A stretch of 64,000 nucleotides of DNA from Thinopyrum elongatum (lineage: Eukaryota > Streptophyta > Magnoliopsida > Poales > Poaceae). A program made the translations under genes and the position numbers. This document shows positions 44,609 to 58,700 of the stretch, piece after piece. Where the stretch lies: the NCBI GenBank assembly GCA_011799875.1, contig CM022301.1:89299667-89363666 (forward strand). Direction: 5' to 3'. Below the pieces are notes generated by a model that did no database searches, was not told the DNA's origin, and saw only the letters and a list, made by a program, of their open reading frames with translations. The number at the start of each line of letters is the position of its first letter. Position 1 is the stretch's first letter.

Positions 44609-47600
44609 ATGAATCAGAATGAAGTATCAGCTAGTTCAGTCAGCAAACAGGGGAAGAAGGGAAAAAAAAGAGGTGGAGATGGTCTTGAATCTAAGGTAAG
44701 ATGGTGAAAATTCTTGTTGGATTCTTTGTCTTGTTGGTAGTACTGTCAGCATCTTAAAAATCGAAAAAATAGACAAAAACTCATTCTCTGAGACGGGCTA
44801 ACAGAATGCCCAAGAAGATTTTCAGACCTTGATAGTGCTTCCCTAGTCCATAGTACTATTAGCACATGACATGTTTGACTGTGTTCATTTTAATTTGTAG
44901 CAACAGACAGTGCTTGTAGCAAAATGATTTGTAGCATAAAACATGGTTTAAATGAAGTAACAATTAAACAATTGTGTTGTTCTCTAGGATATGTCACAAT
45001 TAAACCTGAAACGATTTGTAGCAAAAATGTTTAAATGATACTGTTGGCTTATCAGTACAGGTTGTGTTGTTCTCTAGGATATGTCATGAAAAAAATCATT
45101 AAATGATTTTTAATGATTTCAAATGATGAAGCGAAAAAATGGTAATATTATTCTGGTACTTGCAAGAAAATTCAGTGCATCTTGCTAGGACAAGTAGTTT
45201 GATTGGAATTTTTTAGATTCAAGCCTTGTGTGAATTAAACACAATCATTGGAAGGTTTTGAGCAAAAACTTTCTCTCTTGTTTCAGGTTGATTGTGTCAT
45301 ATCTGGAGAAGCCAAACCTGGGAAACCAGCAAAAAGAAGTACTAGGGAGAAAAATGTCGTCATATCCAATACTCTAGTTTCTGAAGTTTCAAAGGTTTAA
45401 AAATTCAGTGTATCTATGTGTACCTTCAAAAAGAACTTATTATGATGGATGAAAAACAAATTTGCAGGAAACAGAGGATGTTTTCATGGATGAATTTGAT
45501 CAGTACGTATTGCATCAGTCGATGAGAAAAGAAGTCGAGGTCAGTTGAATAAGTTCTTCGTGATTAGCAGACGCATTTTCCATTTTCGTGTAGGTTTTGT
45601 TAATCGAACTACCATTGAGCTTTGATTGATAAATATGATGGTCTTTAAAAAAACAGGTTATCATAAGCAGTCAGGAAGGTCTAAGCAAAAGTTGTGGTGG
45701 TTCTTTGAAAGGATCGATATGGTTGACTAGAGAGGGGGGGGTGAATAGGCAACTACCAATTTTTAGCTTTTCTTATCAAATTAGGATTAGCAACAAATAG
45801 GTTGTCTAGATGTGCAACTAGGTGAGCAACCTATATGATGCAAACAACAACAACAACAAGTGCAAGTAAGAGGTACAACACAACAATAGCTTGCACAAAG
45901 TAAAGGGAAGAGATAACCACAAGTGGAGACGGTGGAGAAGAGGATGTGTTACCAAAGTTCCTTCCCTTTGGGGGAAGTACATCTCTGTTGGAGCAGTGTG
46001 GAGGCACAATGCTCCCCAAGAAGCCATTAGGGCTACCGTATTCTCCTCACGCCCTCACACAATGCGAGATGCCGTGATTCCACTAGTGGTGCCCTTGAAG
46101 GCGGCGACCGAACCTTTACAAACAAGGTTGGGGCTATCTCCACAACTTGATTGGAGGCTCCCAACGATACCACGGAGCTTCACCACAATGGAATGTGGCC
46201 CCGAGTTGACCTCAACCGTCTAGGGTGCTCAAACACCCAAGAGTAACAAGATCCGCAAGGGATTAGTGGGGGGAATCAAATTTCTCTTGGTGGAAGTGTA
46301 GATCCGGGCCTTCTCAACCAATCCCTAGAAAATCAACAAGTTTGATTGGCTAGGAGAGAGATCGGGCGAAAATGAGCTTTGGAGCAACAATGGAGTTTGG
46401 GAAGGGAAGAGGTGGTCTTCTTGGGGAAGAAGACCCCCTTTATATAGTGGGGGAAAGAATCCACCCGTTACCCCCACTGTCAGCCCGTGCACTACAGTAC
46501 TACCGCATGCACGGTAGTGACCAGAAGATGAACTACTGCACGAGGCAACATGCGGTAGAACAGCCGGAGCGGTACTACCGCAGGTCCTTACGGTACTACT
46601 GCATGGTAGTTTTCAACGGCCACAGGAGGTACACGGAAGTAAAAAATTACTTCCGTGTCTACCTCCGCTAAAGCAGAGACTATGCAGAAATTCGGCACGG
46701 TAGTATCGGACGCAGTTTTGCGGTACTACCACCCGAGAGTGGTAGTAAAAAACTACATCCGCAACTACTACCGTATGCGCGCGCAACAGGTGCTGGTGAT
46801 AGCGATACTACCGCAGGCACCTGTGGTACTACCGCAAGCCACTGCGGTACTACCGCTGGTACTTGCAGTACTACCGCTAGCCACTGAAAACTAGCACCTT
46901 GCTGCCTTCAATATGCACAGTTATGGAAAACGGACTGGAGCTCCAAAGAAGCGAAGAAAAGGTGGTGCAATAGAACAGATGTGTATGTGTTGATTCCACC
47001 CTGACCGTTCCGAGGCGGACACCCTCTTAATAGTACGGCTTTCCTATGACTCAAATCCACAGAAAAGAAACGTAGAAAGCAACCGTCTTCGATAGACTCC
47101 GAGGGGCACCGAATCGTCTTGTGCCTAGACATGAGATATCTGAAATGCTCAATGCACACGATTAGTCCGCAAATGCATTGTCATCAATCACCAAAACCAC
47201 TTAGGGAGAAATATGCCCTAACATTCTTATTGTGGCAGCCAGGAAGAAATTAATGATAACTGTGATTTGATTGCAACAGAAGACATGAGTGATAGCATTC
47301 CCATAGTTGTGGAAGAACTTCGTATTCATGGTTGTGTGAAAGTAAGTTTTATACTGCAGCTAGGAACTTGATAGTGTTATTTACTATTTGTTTGTTTGTA
47401 ACTAATTAAAAATGTTCAGATTCATAGTTGTTAAATTAACAAAAAATTGAAAAAATCATAGGAAGTTGCTACTGATATTGAACTAGCTGTTGCGAATGAA
47501 AGACAACAGGCAGAGATTGCTGACAAGGTAAATCATACCTTTGTCATAATTTGAACTATTTTGAGGAAATAAATGCACCTTCTGTCTGAACGAAAGTGTT

Positions 47601-50097
47601 CATTTGATGTAGGGTAGTGTTTCTGATAATGGATTCAGTGCAGTAGTTTCTACAGCACATACGTCAGAAGAGTTATGCGAACAGGTATAGCCCACTGTTT
47701 GTAGAAAATGTAGAATCGAAGAATAGTATATTTTTTCTTGAGCTGGTAAGTGCACAGAAAAAGTAAGAAAGTTAGCATGATACAAAATCTGACATAGAAT
47801 TCAATGATTGTGTTGAATTTTTTCTTGCAGTTAGTTGATCTTGTCCAGAATTCAAATGTTGAGCATATTTTTGAAATTGAAGATTTCAATGATGAAACTG
47901 AAGCATGCATGGCAAGGAAGAATATGTATTCCCTACGCCAGATGAATTGGAGAAGTCAAGTACACCCGCTGTTGGCATGGTGTTCTCTACGCTAGACGAG
48001 GCAGTCATATTTGTGAATGTATATGCGCAGATGAATGGTTTTGCAATGAAAAAAGGAAGAAACTACAAGCAGAGGAAGATCACTATAAAGTGCTTCAAGA
48101 GTAGGAAGACACATGAAAACAAGTCAGGTATTAGGAAAAGGAAGAGGAGTGTAATCGAGAGAACAAACTGCCCTATGAATGTGACAGTGAAGCTAAGGGA
48201 AAGGAAATGGTTTATTCTGTCTATTTGTCTGGAACATAACCACAGCTTTGTGAGCTCGCCTTCACTCACCAGATTCTTCCTTAGCCATAAAGACATGAAT
48301 GAAGCAGAAATACTCCTGTCTAAGTTGCTACAAGAAAATAGGGTGAAACCACGGAGAATTATGAGCATTTTCAGGAGGCTGCGTGGTGGGGACTTTGGTA
48401 ATCTGACATTTGACGTCAAAAATCTTGATAACCTGAAACAGGATGAGCAGATAAAGAAGATGAAGAACACAGATATTGAGTGGACTAGGCAGTATATCGA
48501 GAAGCTGCAACTTGAGAACCCTGGTTTCATCTATAAGATGCAAATAGATGCTGATGACACTGTGCGAAGCATTTTCTGGACGGATGCTCGGTCAAGATTG
48601 GACTACAAGTTGTATGGAGAGATCATATCCTTTGACACAACCTATAGCACTAACAAGTACAACATGCCATTTGCACCGATTGTTGGAATCAATGGACATG
48701 GGCGAACAATAGTGTTTGGTTGGGCGCTCTTGCAAAATGAGAAAGCAGATACTTTCACATGGTTGTTTGAGACTTTTGTAGAAGTGATGCAAGGGCAGAA
48801 ACCAGGGATTATCTTGACTGATCAAGATTCAGCAATGAAAGTGGCTGTTCCTCGTGTGTTCGGAGATTCTTTCCATAGGTTCTGCATATGGCATGTGCTG
48901 AAGATATTGAAGGATGACATGGGTGCATACATGGCTTTGAGGGAAGGAATGGAAGAAGAAATGAAAGCTGTATTGATGCAATCTGCCACTGTTGATGAGT
49001 TTGTTGCAAATTGGCATGAGTTTTGTGCGAAGTATGACTGTGCTGATCAAGATCATATTAAAAGAATGTGGGAAATCCGTGCCCATTTTGTGCCGGCTTA
49101 CTTCCGAGGCCTGTTTTGTCCATTCATTCGATCAACAAGCTGTAGCGAAAGTTTCAACTCCAACTTCAAGGATTACATAAGAAGGAAAGACACAATAGAA
49201 GCATTCATGAAGCAATATGAGCTATTTCAAGAAAATGTCATCAATATTGAGAATCAGGACAGATTTGTGTCTAATGAGAAAACTCCTATATTATGGAGCC
49301 GATGTCCTTTAGAAAGGCATGCTGCAAATTTTTTCACCCGTGGCATATATTTGAAGTTGCTAACAGAATTTGTGAATGCAACAGCTTTTGGTGTGATTGA
49401 AATAGAGAAAGACAAGTTGTATGACTTGAAGAGGAATTTCAGTTATGATCATCTAGAATTCAGTAGGAAGTTGTTCCGAGTTGCTGTTGATAGGGAGGCG
49501 GCAATGTTTGAATGTTTCTGCGGGAAGTTTGAAAGAGATGGAATCCTGTGTTGTCATATCTTAAGATTGTTCACTCAGTTTGATATTGTTGAGTTTCCAG
49601 AGAGTTACATTCTGAACAGATGGACTATTGCATTTAGAGAGAATGAGTTAAAGAAATTCAAGAACGATCTGATTGAAGTGACAGGAACAGACGCTTCTCA
49701 GAATGCTATTCGATATGCTATCGTAATGAGTAAGGTTGCTGATGCATGCTCGGACCTCAGTAAAGATTCTGAGTTCAGTAAGGAATTGCTAGAGGCAGTG
49801 GAGAAGGTGCATGCAAAGTATTTGGAGCGCAATAAGGCTGGAGAAACAGTTGAGTCTGATAGTTCGGGTGCTTTGAATGATCCTCCTGTAATACCAACAC
49901 AAACTGTGAACAATGCTGAGATGTTGAGAACACAATGTGAGTGCTCAGGTACTTTGAAAGATCCTCCTGTGATACCTTCGAAATCTGTCAACAAAGGTCA
50001 GAGGTTGAAATCACAATCTGAAAAGAACTCAGCCAACAAAATAGCTGCAAAGAAAAGAAGCAACGACAAGGAGAAAATGGTTCAGCATAAGAAATGA
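44609..50097 (+). pseudogene. FAR1-related MULE transposase gene, broken by a solo LTR and a frameshift
   Basis: Exons with consistent phases: 44609-44695, 45287-45394, 45468-45539, 45657-45705 continued at 47229-47341 after the solo LTR, 47462-47527, 47613-47684, and the last from 47804. The frame entering the last exon is lost near 47890-47915, where a second frame (from 47905) carries 730 open codons to TGA 50097. That part has the FAR1 zinc-binding domain (FSTLDEAVIFVNVYAQ, TNCPMNVTV, EHNHSF), the MULE transposase core with candidate acidic residues D244 (SFDTTYS), D306 (LTDQDSAM) and E415 (SCSESFN), and a SWIM finger CFC...CCHI (from residue 537). The tail is Ser/Lys-rich with a duplicated PPVIP motif. 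Such proteins either move Mutator elements or, when domesticated, act as light-signalling factors; the context favours the former. Confidence 0.85.
45706..47223 (-). mobile_element. Solo LTR of a copia (Sirevirus-like) element, 1518 bp
   Basis: It is bounded by TGAAAGGATCGATATGG and GCCCTAACA, with the 5-bp duplication TTCTT at 45701-45705 and 47224-47228. There are no internal genes, primer site or second LTR, so an element was removed by LTR recombination. The + strand start matches that of the Sirevirus LTR at 30032 (TGAAAGGATCGAGATGG). It too has a palindromic repeat cluster (GCGGTACTACCGC, 46495-46875) and a minus-strand TATA box CTATATAAAGG (about 46437-46447). It lies inside a transposase exon. 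Confidence 0.9.
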
Positions 50098-50559
50098 ATG
50101 GTATTGGATTACTAACTAAACTGTAGATTCTAATTTGGCTTTGGGAAATCATGTTCTAATTTGCCTTTTTTGTCTGAACATTTGTGACAGTTGAAGGAGC
50201 TCTCTGAAAAACTATTTTGTTGGTCACTTTCGGTCCTGGAGTGGTACATTGGCGTCAAGGAATCTTTGGAGTGCCTCCCATGATTATGTTGCTAGTTTTT
50301 TTTCTTTCTACAAATTGTTGGATATTTCGATGAGGAGTTGTTGCAGAGTGAAAAATCTATTTATTGTTTGGACAACTATTGAAAGTTGAGACAAATTATT
50401 TGGAGCATGTGTATTGGGAATTTTTTTTTGTTAACACATGCTTTTGTGGTTTGCATTCAAAAGCAGTTACGAAATGAACAAAAATTTATTTGGAGAATGT
50501 GTATTTTGATTGAATCCTTTTTTAATAATGTTTGCCAAATGGTCAGAATTGAATTGGTA
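50098..50559 (+). other. 3' flank of the transposase gene
   Basis: AT-rich probable 3' UTR with two copies of ACAAATTATTTGGAGCATGTGTATT-like sequence (about 50392 and 50484). No gene is seen. Confidence 0.4.
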
Positions 50560-53500
50560 CTAACCCCCCGAGTTTAAAAAAATGTTGAAAAGTTTAGAAA
50601 AGTGTTGACAAGTTTAGGAAAAAAAGTTCATGGGTTTGAAAAAAAAGATGTTTCATTTGTATAGAAGAAAATGTTGTTCACAAGTTTAATGGAAGAATGT
50701 CGACAAAAATTAGGAGAAGTTGCTAACAAAGTGTGTACACAACAAAGTTTATGTGGTGAACAAATTATTTAAGAAAGTTTAGGTGGTGAACAATTTGTTC
50801 ACGACTTTATAAAAAAATGTAGACAAGCTTAGAAAAGTTATTCACAACTTATTTTAAAAAAATGTTGACAAAAATATGGATAAAAAATGTTCATGGGTTA
50901 AAAAAATATGTTCATGAGTACAGTAAAGTTGTTAACAAGATTTTCATAGAAAAAGTGTTATCAAGTTTAAAGAATAGCTAAAAGTTTTAAAATAGTTGTT
51001 CACAACTTTAAGAAAAAAAATGTTCACAAGTTTAGAAAAAGTTGTGAACAAAATCTGTAGAAACATTTGTTCACAAAGTCTGTAGACATTTGTGCCCGAG
51101 TTTAGAAAAAAAATGTTGACTAGTTTAGAAATTGTTGTTCACACGAAAATGTTCACAAGTTTAAGAAAGTTGTTCACACGAAAATTTAAAAATTGTTAAC
51201 AATCTGTTCACGATTTTATTAAAAAATGTAGACAAGCTTAGAAAAGTTATTCACAACTTATTTAAAAAAATGTTGATTTTTTTTGAAAAAGTTGTTCACG
51301 CCTTTGAAGAAAAAATGTTGACAAATTTTTGGAAAATATGTTGACAAAATTTTGAAAAAATGTTAATGTTCGTATTTATGAGTTGTAACAAAAGATGTTG
51401 ACAAGTTTAGGAGAAGTTGTTTACAAATTAAGAAAAAATGTTCTAAAAGTTCAGAAACAAAAAAAATGTTCATAAGTTCAAAATAGTTGTCCTTTGCTTG
51501 ACAAGTTGACAAATTTGTGCCCCGAGTTTAGAAAAAAATGTTGACAAGTTTAGAAAAGTTGTGAACAACATTTTTAATAAAGTTGTTCGCATGAAAAAAA
51601 AATTATTAACAAAAATTTGAAAAAAAATGTTAACAATCTGTTCACGATATTATAAAAAAATGTAGACAATCTTAGCAAAGTTATTCACAACTTATTTAAA
51701 AAAATGTTGACAAATATTAAAATGTTGTTCACACCTTTGAAGAAAAAAAAATGTTGACAAAATTTTGGAAAATATGTTGACAAAATTTTGAAAAAATGTT
51801 AACGTTCGTATTTACAAGTTGTAACAAAAATATGTTGACAAGTTTAGGAGAAGTTGTTCACGAATTAAGAAAAAATGTTCTAAAAGTTCAGAAACAAAAA
51901 AATGTTGATAAGTTCAGAATAGTTGTACTATGATTTGAGAAGTTGTTCACAAATTATTAACCAAAAAAATATTCACGAGATTAGAAAAAGTTGTGAAACA
52001 AACTCTCTAGAAACATTTGTTCACAAAGTCTGTAGGCATTTGTGCCCGAGTTTTGAAAAAAATGTTGACAAGTTTAGAAAAGTTGTGAACAACATTTTTA
52101 AGAAAGTTGTTCGCACGAAAATTAAAAAATTGTTAACAATCTGTTCATGATTTTATTAAAAAATGTAGACAAGCATAGGAAAGTTATTCACAACTTATTA
52201 AAAAAATGTTGACAAAATTTAAAAAGTTGTTCACGCCTTTGTAGAAAAAAATGTTGACAAAATTTTGGAAAATATGTTGACAAAATTTTGAAAAAATGTT
52301 AACGTTCGTATTTACGAGTTGTAACAAAAAATGTTGATAAGTTTAGGAGAAGTTGTTCACAAATTATTAACCAAAAAATGCTCACGAGTTTAGAAAAAGT
52401 TGTGAACAAAATCTCTAGAAATAAATGTTGACAAATTTTAAAATGTTGTTCACACCTTTGAAGAAAAAAATGTTGATAAAATTTTGAAAAATGTTAACGT
52501 TCGTATTTACGAGTTGTAACAAAAACATGTTGACAAGTTTAGGAGAAGTTGTTCACAAATTATGAAAAAATGTTCTAAAAGTTCAGAAACAGAAAAAATG
52601 TTCATAAGTTCATAATAGTTGTCCTATGCTTGACAAGTTGACAAATTTGTGCCCCGAGTTTAGAAAAAAAATGTTGACAAGTTTAGAAAAGTTGTGAACA
52701 ACATTTTTAAGAAAGTTATTCGCATGAAAAAAATTGTTAACAAAAATTTAAAAAAATTGTTAACAATCTGTTCACGATTTTATAAAAAAATGTAGACAAG
52801 CTTAGAAAAGTAATTCACAACTTATTTAAAAAAAATGTTGACAAATTTTAAAAAGTTGTTCACACCTTTGAAGAAAAAAATGTTGACAAAATTTTGAAAA
52901 AATGTTAACGTTCGTATTTACGAGTTGTAACAAAAAAATGTTTACAAGCTTAGGAGAAGTTGTTCACGAATTAAGAAAAAATGTTCTAAATGTTCAGAAA
53001 CAAAAAAATGTTGATAAGTTCAGAATAGTTGCCCTATGCTTTGAGAAGTTGTTTACAAATTATTAACCAAAAAAATGTTCACGAGATTAGAAAAAGCTAT
53101 GAAACAAAATCTCTAGAAACAAATGTTGACAAAATATTAAAAGTTGTTCACACCTTTGAAGAAAAAAATGTTGACAAAATTTTGAAAAAATGTTAACATT
53201 CGTATTTATGAGTTGTAACAAATAAATGTTGACTAGTTTAGGAGAAGCTGTTCATAAATTAAGAAAAAATGTTCTAAAAGTTCAGAAACAAAAAAATGTT
53301 CATAAGTTCATAATAGTTGTCCTATGCTCGACAAGTTGACAAATTTGTGCCCCGAGTTTAGAAAAAAATGTTGACAAGTTTAGAAAAGTTGTGAACAACA
53401 TTTTTAAGAGAGTTGTTCGCATAAAAAAAATGTTAACAAAAATTTGAAAAAAAAATTGTTAACAATCTGTTCATGATTTTATAAAAAAATGTAGACAAGC

Positions 53501-55345
53501 TTAGAAATGTTATTCACAACTTATTTAAAAAAATGTTGACAAATTTTAAAAAGTCGTTCACACCTTTGAAGAAATAAATGTTGACAAAATTTTAAAAAAT
53601 ATGTTGACAAAATTTTGAAAAAATGTTAACTTTCATATTTACGAGTTGTAACAAAAAAATGTTGACAAGCTTAGCAGAAGTTGTTCACGAATTAAGGAAA
53701 AATGTTCTAAAAGTTCAGAAACAAAAAAAAAGGTTGATAAGTTCAGAATAGTTGTACTATGCTTTGAGAAGTTGTTCACAAATTATTAACCAAAAAAATG
53801 TTCACGAGATTAGAAAAAGTTGTGAAACAAACTCTCTAGAAAACATTTGTTCACAAAGTCTGTAGACATTTGTGCCCGAGTTTTGAAAAAAATGTTGACA
53901 AGTTTAGAAAAGTTGTGAACAACATTTTTAAGAAAGTTGTTCGCACGAAAATTAAAAAATTGTTAACAAAAATTTGAAAAAAATTGTTAACAATCAATTC
54001 ATGATTTTATTAAAAAATGTAGACAAGCTTAGGAAAGTTATTCACAAGTTATTTTAAAAAAATGTTGACAAAATTTAAAAAGTTGTTCACACCTTTGAAG
54101 AAACAAATGTTGATAAAATTTTGGAAAACATGTTGACAAAATTTTGAAAAAATGTTGACAAGTTTAGGAGAAGTTGTTCACCAATTAAGAAAAAATGTTC
54201 CAAAAGTTCCGAAACAAAAAAATGTTGACAAGTTTAGGAGAAGTTGTTCACCAATTAAGAAAAAATGTTCCAAAAGTTCCGAAACAAAAAAATGTTGATA
54301 AGTTCAGAATAGTTGTCCTATACTTTGAGAAGTTGTTGACAAATTATTAACCAGAAAAAATGTTCACGAGATTAGAAAAAGTTGTGAAACAAAATCTCTA
54401 GAAACATTTGTTCACAAAGTCTGTAGACATTTGTGCCCGAGTTTAGAAAAAATATGTTGACAAGTTTAGAAAAGTTGTGAACAACATTTTTAAGAAAGTT
54501 GTTCGCACGAAAATTAAAAAAATATTAACAAAAATTTGAAAAAAATTGATAACAATCTGTTCACGGTTTTATAAAAGAAATGTAGACAAGCTTAGAAAAG
54601 TTATTCACAACTTATTTTAAAAAAATGTTGACAAATTTTAAAAAGTTGTTAACACCTTTGAAGGAAAAAATGTTGACAAAATTTGGGAAAATATGTTGAG
54701 AAATTTTGAAAAAATGTTAACGTTCGTATTTACGAGTTGTAACAAAAAATGTTGACAAGTTTAGGAGAAGTTGTTCACGAATTAAGAAAAAATGTTGTAA
54801 AAGTTCAGCAACAAGAAAAGGTTGATAAATTCAGAATAGTTGTCCTATACTTTGAGAAGTTGTTCATAAATTATTAACCAAAAAATTGTTCACGAGTTTA
54901 GAGAAAGTTGTGAACAAAATCTCTAGAAACAAATGTTGACAAATTTTTAAAAGTTGTTCACACCTTTGAAGAAAAAAATGTTGACAAAATTTTGAAAAAA
55001 TGTTAACGTTCATATCTACGAGTTGTAACAAAAAAATATTGACAAGTTTAGGAGAAGTTGTTCACAAATTAAGAAAAAATGGTCTAAAAGTTCAGAAACA
55101 AAAAAATGTTCATAAGTTCATAATAGTTGTCCTACAAGTTGACAAATTTGTGTCCCGAGTTTAGAAAAAAATGTTGACAAGTTTAGAAAAGTTGTGAACA
55201 ACATTTTTAAGAAAGTTGTTCGCATGAAAAAAAATTGTTAACAAAAATTTGAAAAAAAATGTTAACAATCTGTTCACGATTTTTATAAAAAAATGTAGAC
55301 AAGCTTAAAAATGTAGACAAATTTTAAAAAGTTTAAAATGAGGGG
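50560..55345. repeat. AT-rich higher-order minisatellite, ~4.8 kb
   Basis: The basic word is AAAATGTTGACAAGTTTAG with variants GTTGTTCACAA and GTTGTGAACAA. A longer unit marked by TGTGCCC(C)GAGTTT(A/T)GAAAAAAATG recurs at about 51517, 52041, 52651, 53347, 53871, 54435 and 55151, giving spacings of 520-720 bp. Each copy then passes through AACATTTTTAAGAAAGTTGTTCGCA, TGTAGACAAGCTTAG, ACACCTTTGAAG and GTTCGTATTTACGAGTTGTAAC. A 64-bp exact-looking duplication is seen at 54143-54270. It is non-coding. Confidence 0.9.
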
Positions 55346-55786
55346 ACAATTTCTTTAGCCATGAGAAAAAAATGTGTTTAAACATTTTTTTATAGGATCT
55401 TAGGTGATCCCTTAAAGTTTAAAAAAAGTTCATTATTTATTTCAAAAAAATGCTCGGAATGCACTAACATGTTTTGCATAGAAAAAAAAGACATGTTTGA
55501 AAGAAATGAACAATTTTTTTGCGTCTGTTTCCAGAAAATGATATGGCTGATTTAACTATTGTAGAACGATTAAACAAACATTTCTTAACTATAGCTTACA
55601 TGGAAAACCATAGATACTGTTTTTTATCGATGCTAGTTTCTCAAAATTCTGAGAGTGAAACACAACCATGTTCATCATTCTATACATAGCGCTGTAACTC
55701 CCATCGCAAACCTAACGGCGAACACGAAACACGAAAAAAGAAACCAGTTCATCCTAGTTCATTTCATACTAGTTCGAACACGAAAC

Positions 55787-58700
55787 CTAACGGCGAGTTC
55801 TCCTCTTCTTTGTGACATCATCACTCATCTTCTCAAACTGGAACTTGTTCTGATTGAAGTTTCCTATCTTGTATGCAATGAGCTTACGGAATTGGGGAAC
55901 GATTTCCTGAAAAACAAATGCATGAGTTTTTTAGTTTGAAAAGCATTTTAAAAACAGCAACAGAACTGAAAGAAGGCAGTCTATGTGTGCAAAAAAGAAA
56001 GACGTGCAAAAAATTAACAGAACAGGAAAAGAACAGTACAAAAGCATGATGACATTTGAGACAAAAAAAAATTAACAGAACATGAAAGAAATATAGCATG
56101 AAATAACTCTCTCTGGAACAGTGATTGTATTGCACATAAAAGATTATAGATAATTTAAAAAAAGGTAGCTGTTACAGAGAGAGAAGTAGTGGGTGTAGTA
56201 TTTACATTTTCAAACTCCTTCATGTCTTTCCCGTTCCAACAATCCATGTACAGCGTGCCATAGAGAGCGCAGTCATGCCTGTCCATGTTTGCACAAAAAA
56301 ACAGATGAATAAACAGAATTGTAAACTTGAAAAGATGTAGAAAAGGGTCAAAAAGATAATCTCACAAGTTAGGTTGTTTGGGATAGTTTCCAGGGGAAAA
56401 CTTTACGAATTCTTCTATATTTTTGAAACTGCAGTTGGATGCCTTGAATAGAGTGCTGAGGTTGGTAATCTATAATATAAGACATGAAGATAACTTCGAA
56501 GTTAGGTAGACCGACAAAAGTAAATTTATACTTATTACAAACAGTGTTACTTCATGGGCAGTGCGTTAAAAAAATACAAATTACTTGAAAAAATAATTTT
56601 TACTTATAGTAAAACTAACCAGGTTTGTTGTGAGGATGTTGAGTTCATCAGCGTGGACGCTATTTGCTGAATCAAAAAAGTTGATTGTTTCGAAAAGGTT
56701 GTTGACGCAAAAGAAGGTCCAATGGAATGTATTTACTCTAGGGAGAAAAAGCTGCACAGAGAAAAAATCGTGACCATCACAAACAGAGGTAAAAAAAATG
56801 AAGGGATTAACCATCATGAAAACAGATCATATACCAAGTCACATTTGTGTAGGTTGTTTCCTGTGTTGATTCTCTTGAATTCTCGAAGACAAGACCTAGT
56901 GCTGAATTTTGCAGGCTCCACAAGCAATTTAGTCTGTAGGAAAAAGAGCAAAATTGAATGATCACATATGAAGTTAAAAAAATGGAAACCCTAGGTAGTC
57001 ATCAATGACTGACATCACATATGGGGAGAAAAAGAAAAATGAAAAAAAAAGTTGAAGAGAATTACTGTAAAGTGCGTTGAGAATGAGAATTTCGAAGGCT
57101 TCTTTGATTTTGGATCAGGATTCGCATTCTCATGGTTGAAAACTGCAACATAGGCATCCATGACTTCATCATTGACTTTGCCAATTGGTTTTAGAGCGTT
57201 GTAGAAATTTTCATATGACACCGTTTGGTCGTTAAAATCTAGAACAGTGGGACTGCAAGGAACAAATGAAAAAAAATGGAGATAGATTATTTTCATCAGT
57301 ACCAAAAGTCGTGAATGCACAAAACGAAGAACTTGTTTAATTAGGAATGTATACAACAAACTTACTTATCTTTGAAGAACTTGTAGTTTAGGTACTTTTG
57401 GTAGAAGTTGTTAACAGCTGGTTCTAGATTCAGTGTTGATAATGGAGATGCAGGGGAAAACACTTTTGCCTTTCTTTTCTTCCTGTTTCTTTTCTCGATG
57501 GTACTACGACTAGATAGAACATTTGGCGGATTTGTCTCGTTAACATCAGATGACATCGAGCCTGCATCTAGAAAAACAAAAAAGGAAACATGGAGAATTC
57601 GTATGACTGTTTGCCTTAAAAGTAAAAAGAGGAAACATGGTTCGTGTAGCAAGAAGGAAAAAAAGTGCTGAAATGGAGAAGATACCTTTTTCCCGAAGCA
57701 GTACCATCAGCATAGCTCATAGAAAGGGTGATGTCGTGCTGAATATCAGGAACCACTCTCGTAGAAGAGCAATTTTTGTTTGGAACTCCAAGTTCTGATT
57801 GTCCTATTGATTTGCCAACATCACTGTCATCTTCAATAAGAATTGGACTTGTATGGAGGATAATGTTGTTCTTCTTAACTTGCTGATCATGACTAACAGC
57901 AGCCGTTGCCTGGTATCGCACAAGAGCACTGTCATTGTTGTGGCTGTTGCTACTGCGAGTAATAGGAGTTTTTGCTTCATCATTACAGTGGGAGGACACA
58001 TTTTGTGCACTAGGAGTCGCACTTCTGCTGATATCTGCCAACACTTTAGATACTTGCTCTTCATGTACTTTCTTTAACAAATCATCGTGTTTGGTAACCA
58101 TCATTGATAACATTTCCTAGTTTTTGTGGTAGAAAAAAAGAAAAAATCCTGTTAGGTATATATCAAGGGAAAAATGAAGGAGGAACAAAAACAGTTAAGC
58201 ACCATTGCGACCACCTGACTGGTATTGGCCACTGTTGACTGAGTTCCTGCTGTCCCTTGGTATTGGCTGATAATAACAGGAGGGGCGGGAGTATTTGCCA
58301 TCATAGGATTGGTGTTTGGGATGATAGAAGACACATTGCTTGCCAACTCTGCACACATTCGAGACATGTGTTCCTCATGAGTTTTTCTCCACAACTCATC
58401 ATGTTTGGCGACCACGTTTGATATTACTTGCACTACCTATATTTGTTATTGACCAAAAAACATAAGGTTATGAGCAAAAAGATCTTGCAGAAAAAGAAAA
58501 AAAGAATAAAAATGAACAAATAAAACAGATTCAAACATACTTCAGGTTGGTTGGATGATGTCAACCCATCATCTTGTGGTGGTCCTGTGGACAATGTTTC
58601 TTGTGGGGCGTTGAAACCTGTATCCTCAACCAATACTAATGCACGAGCTCCATATGGTGTGGTCGAAATGTCCCGAAGCTATTTAAATGAATTGCATCAA

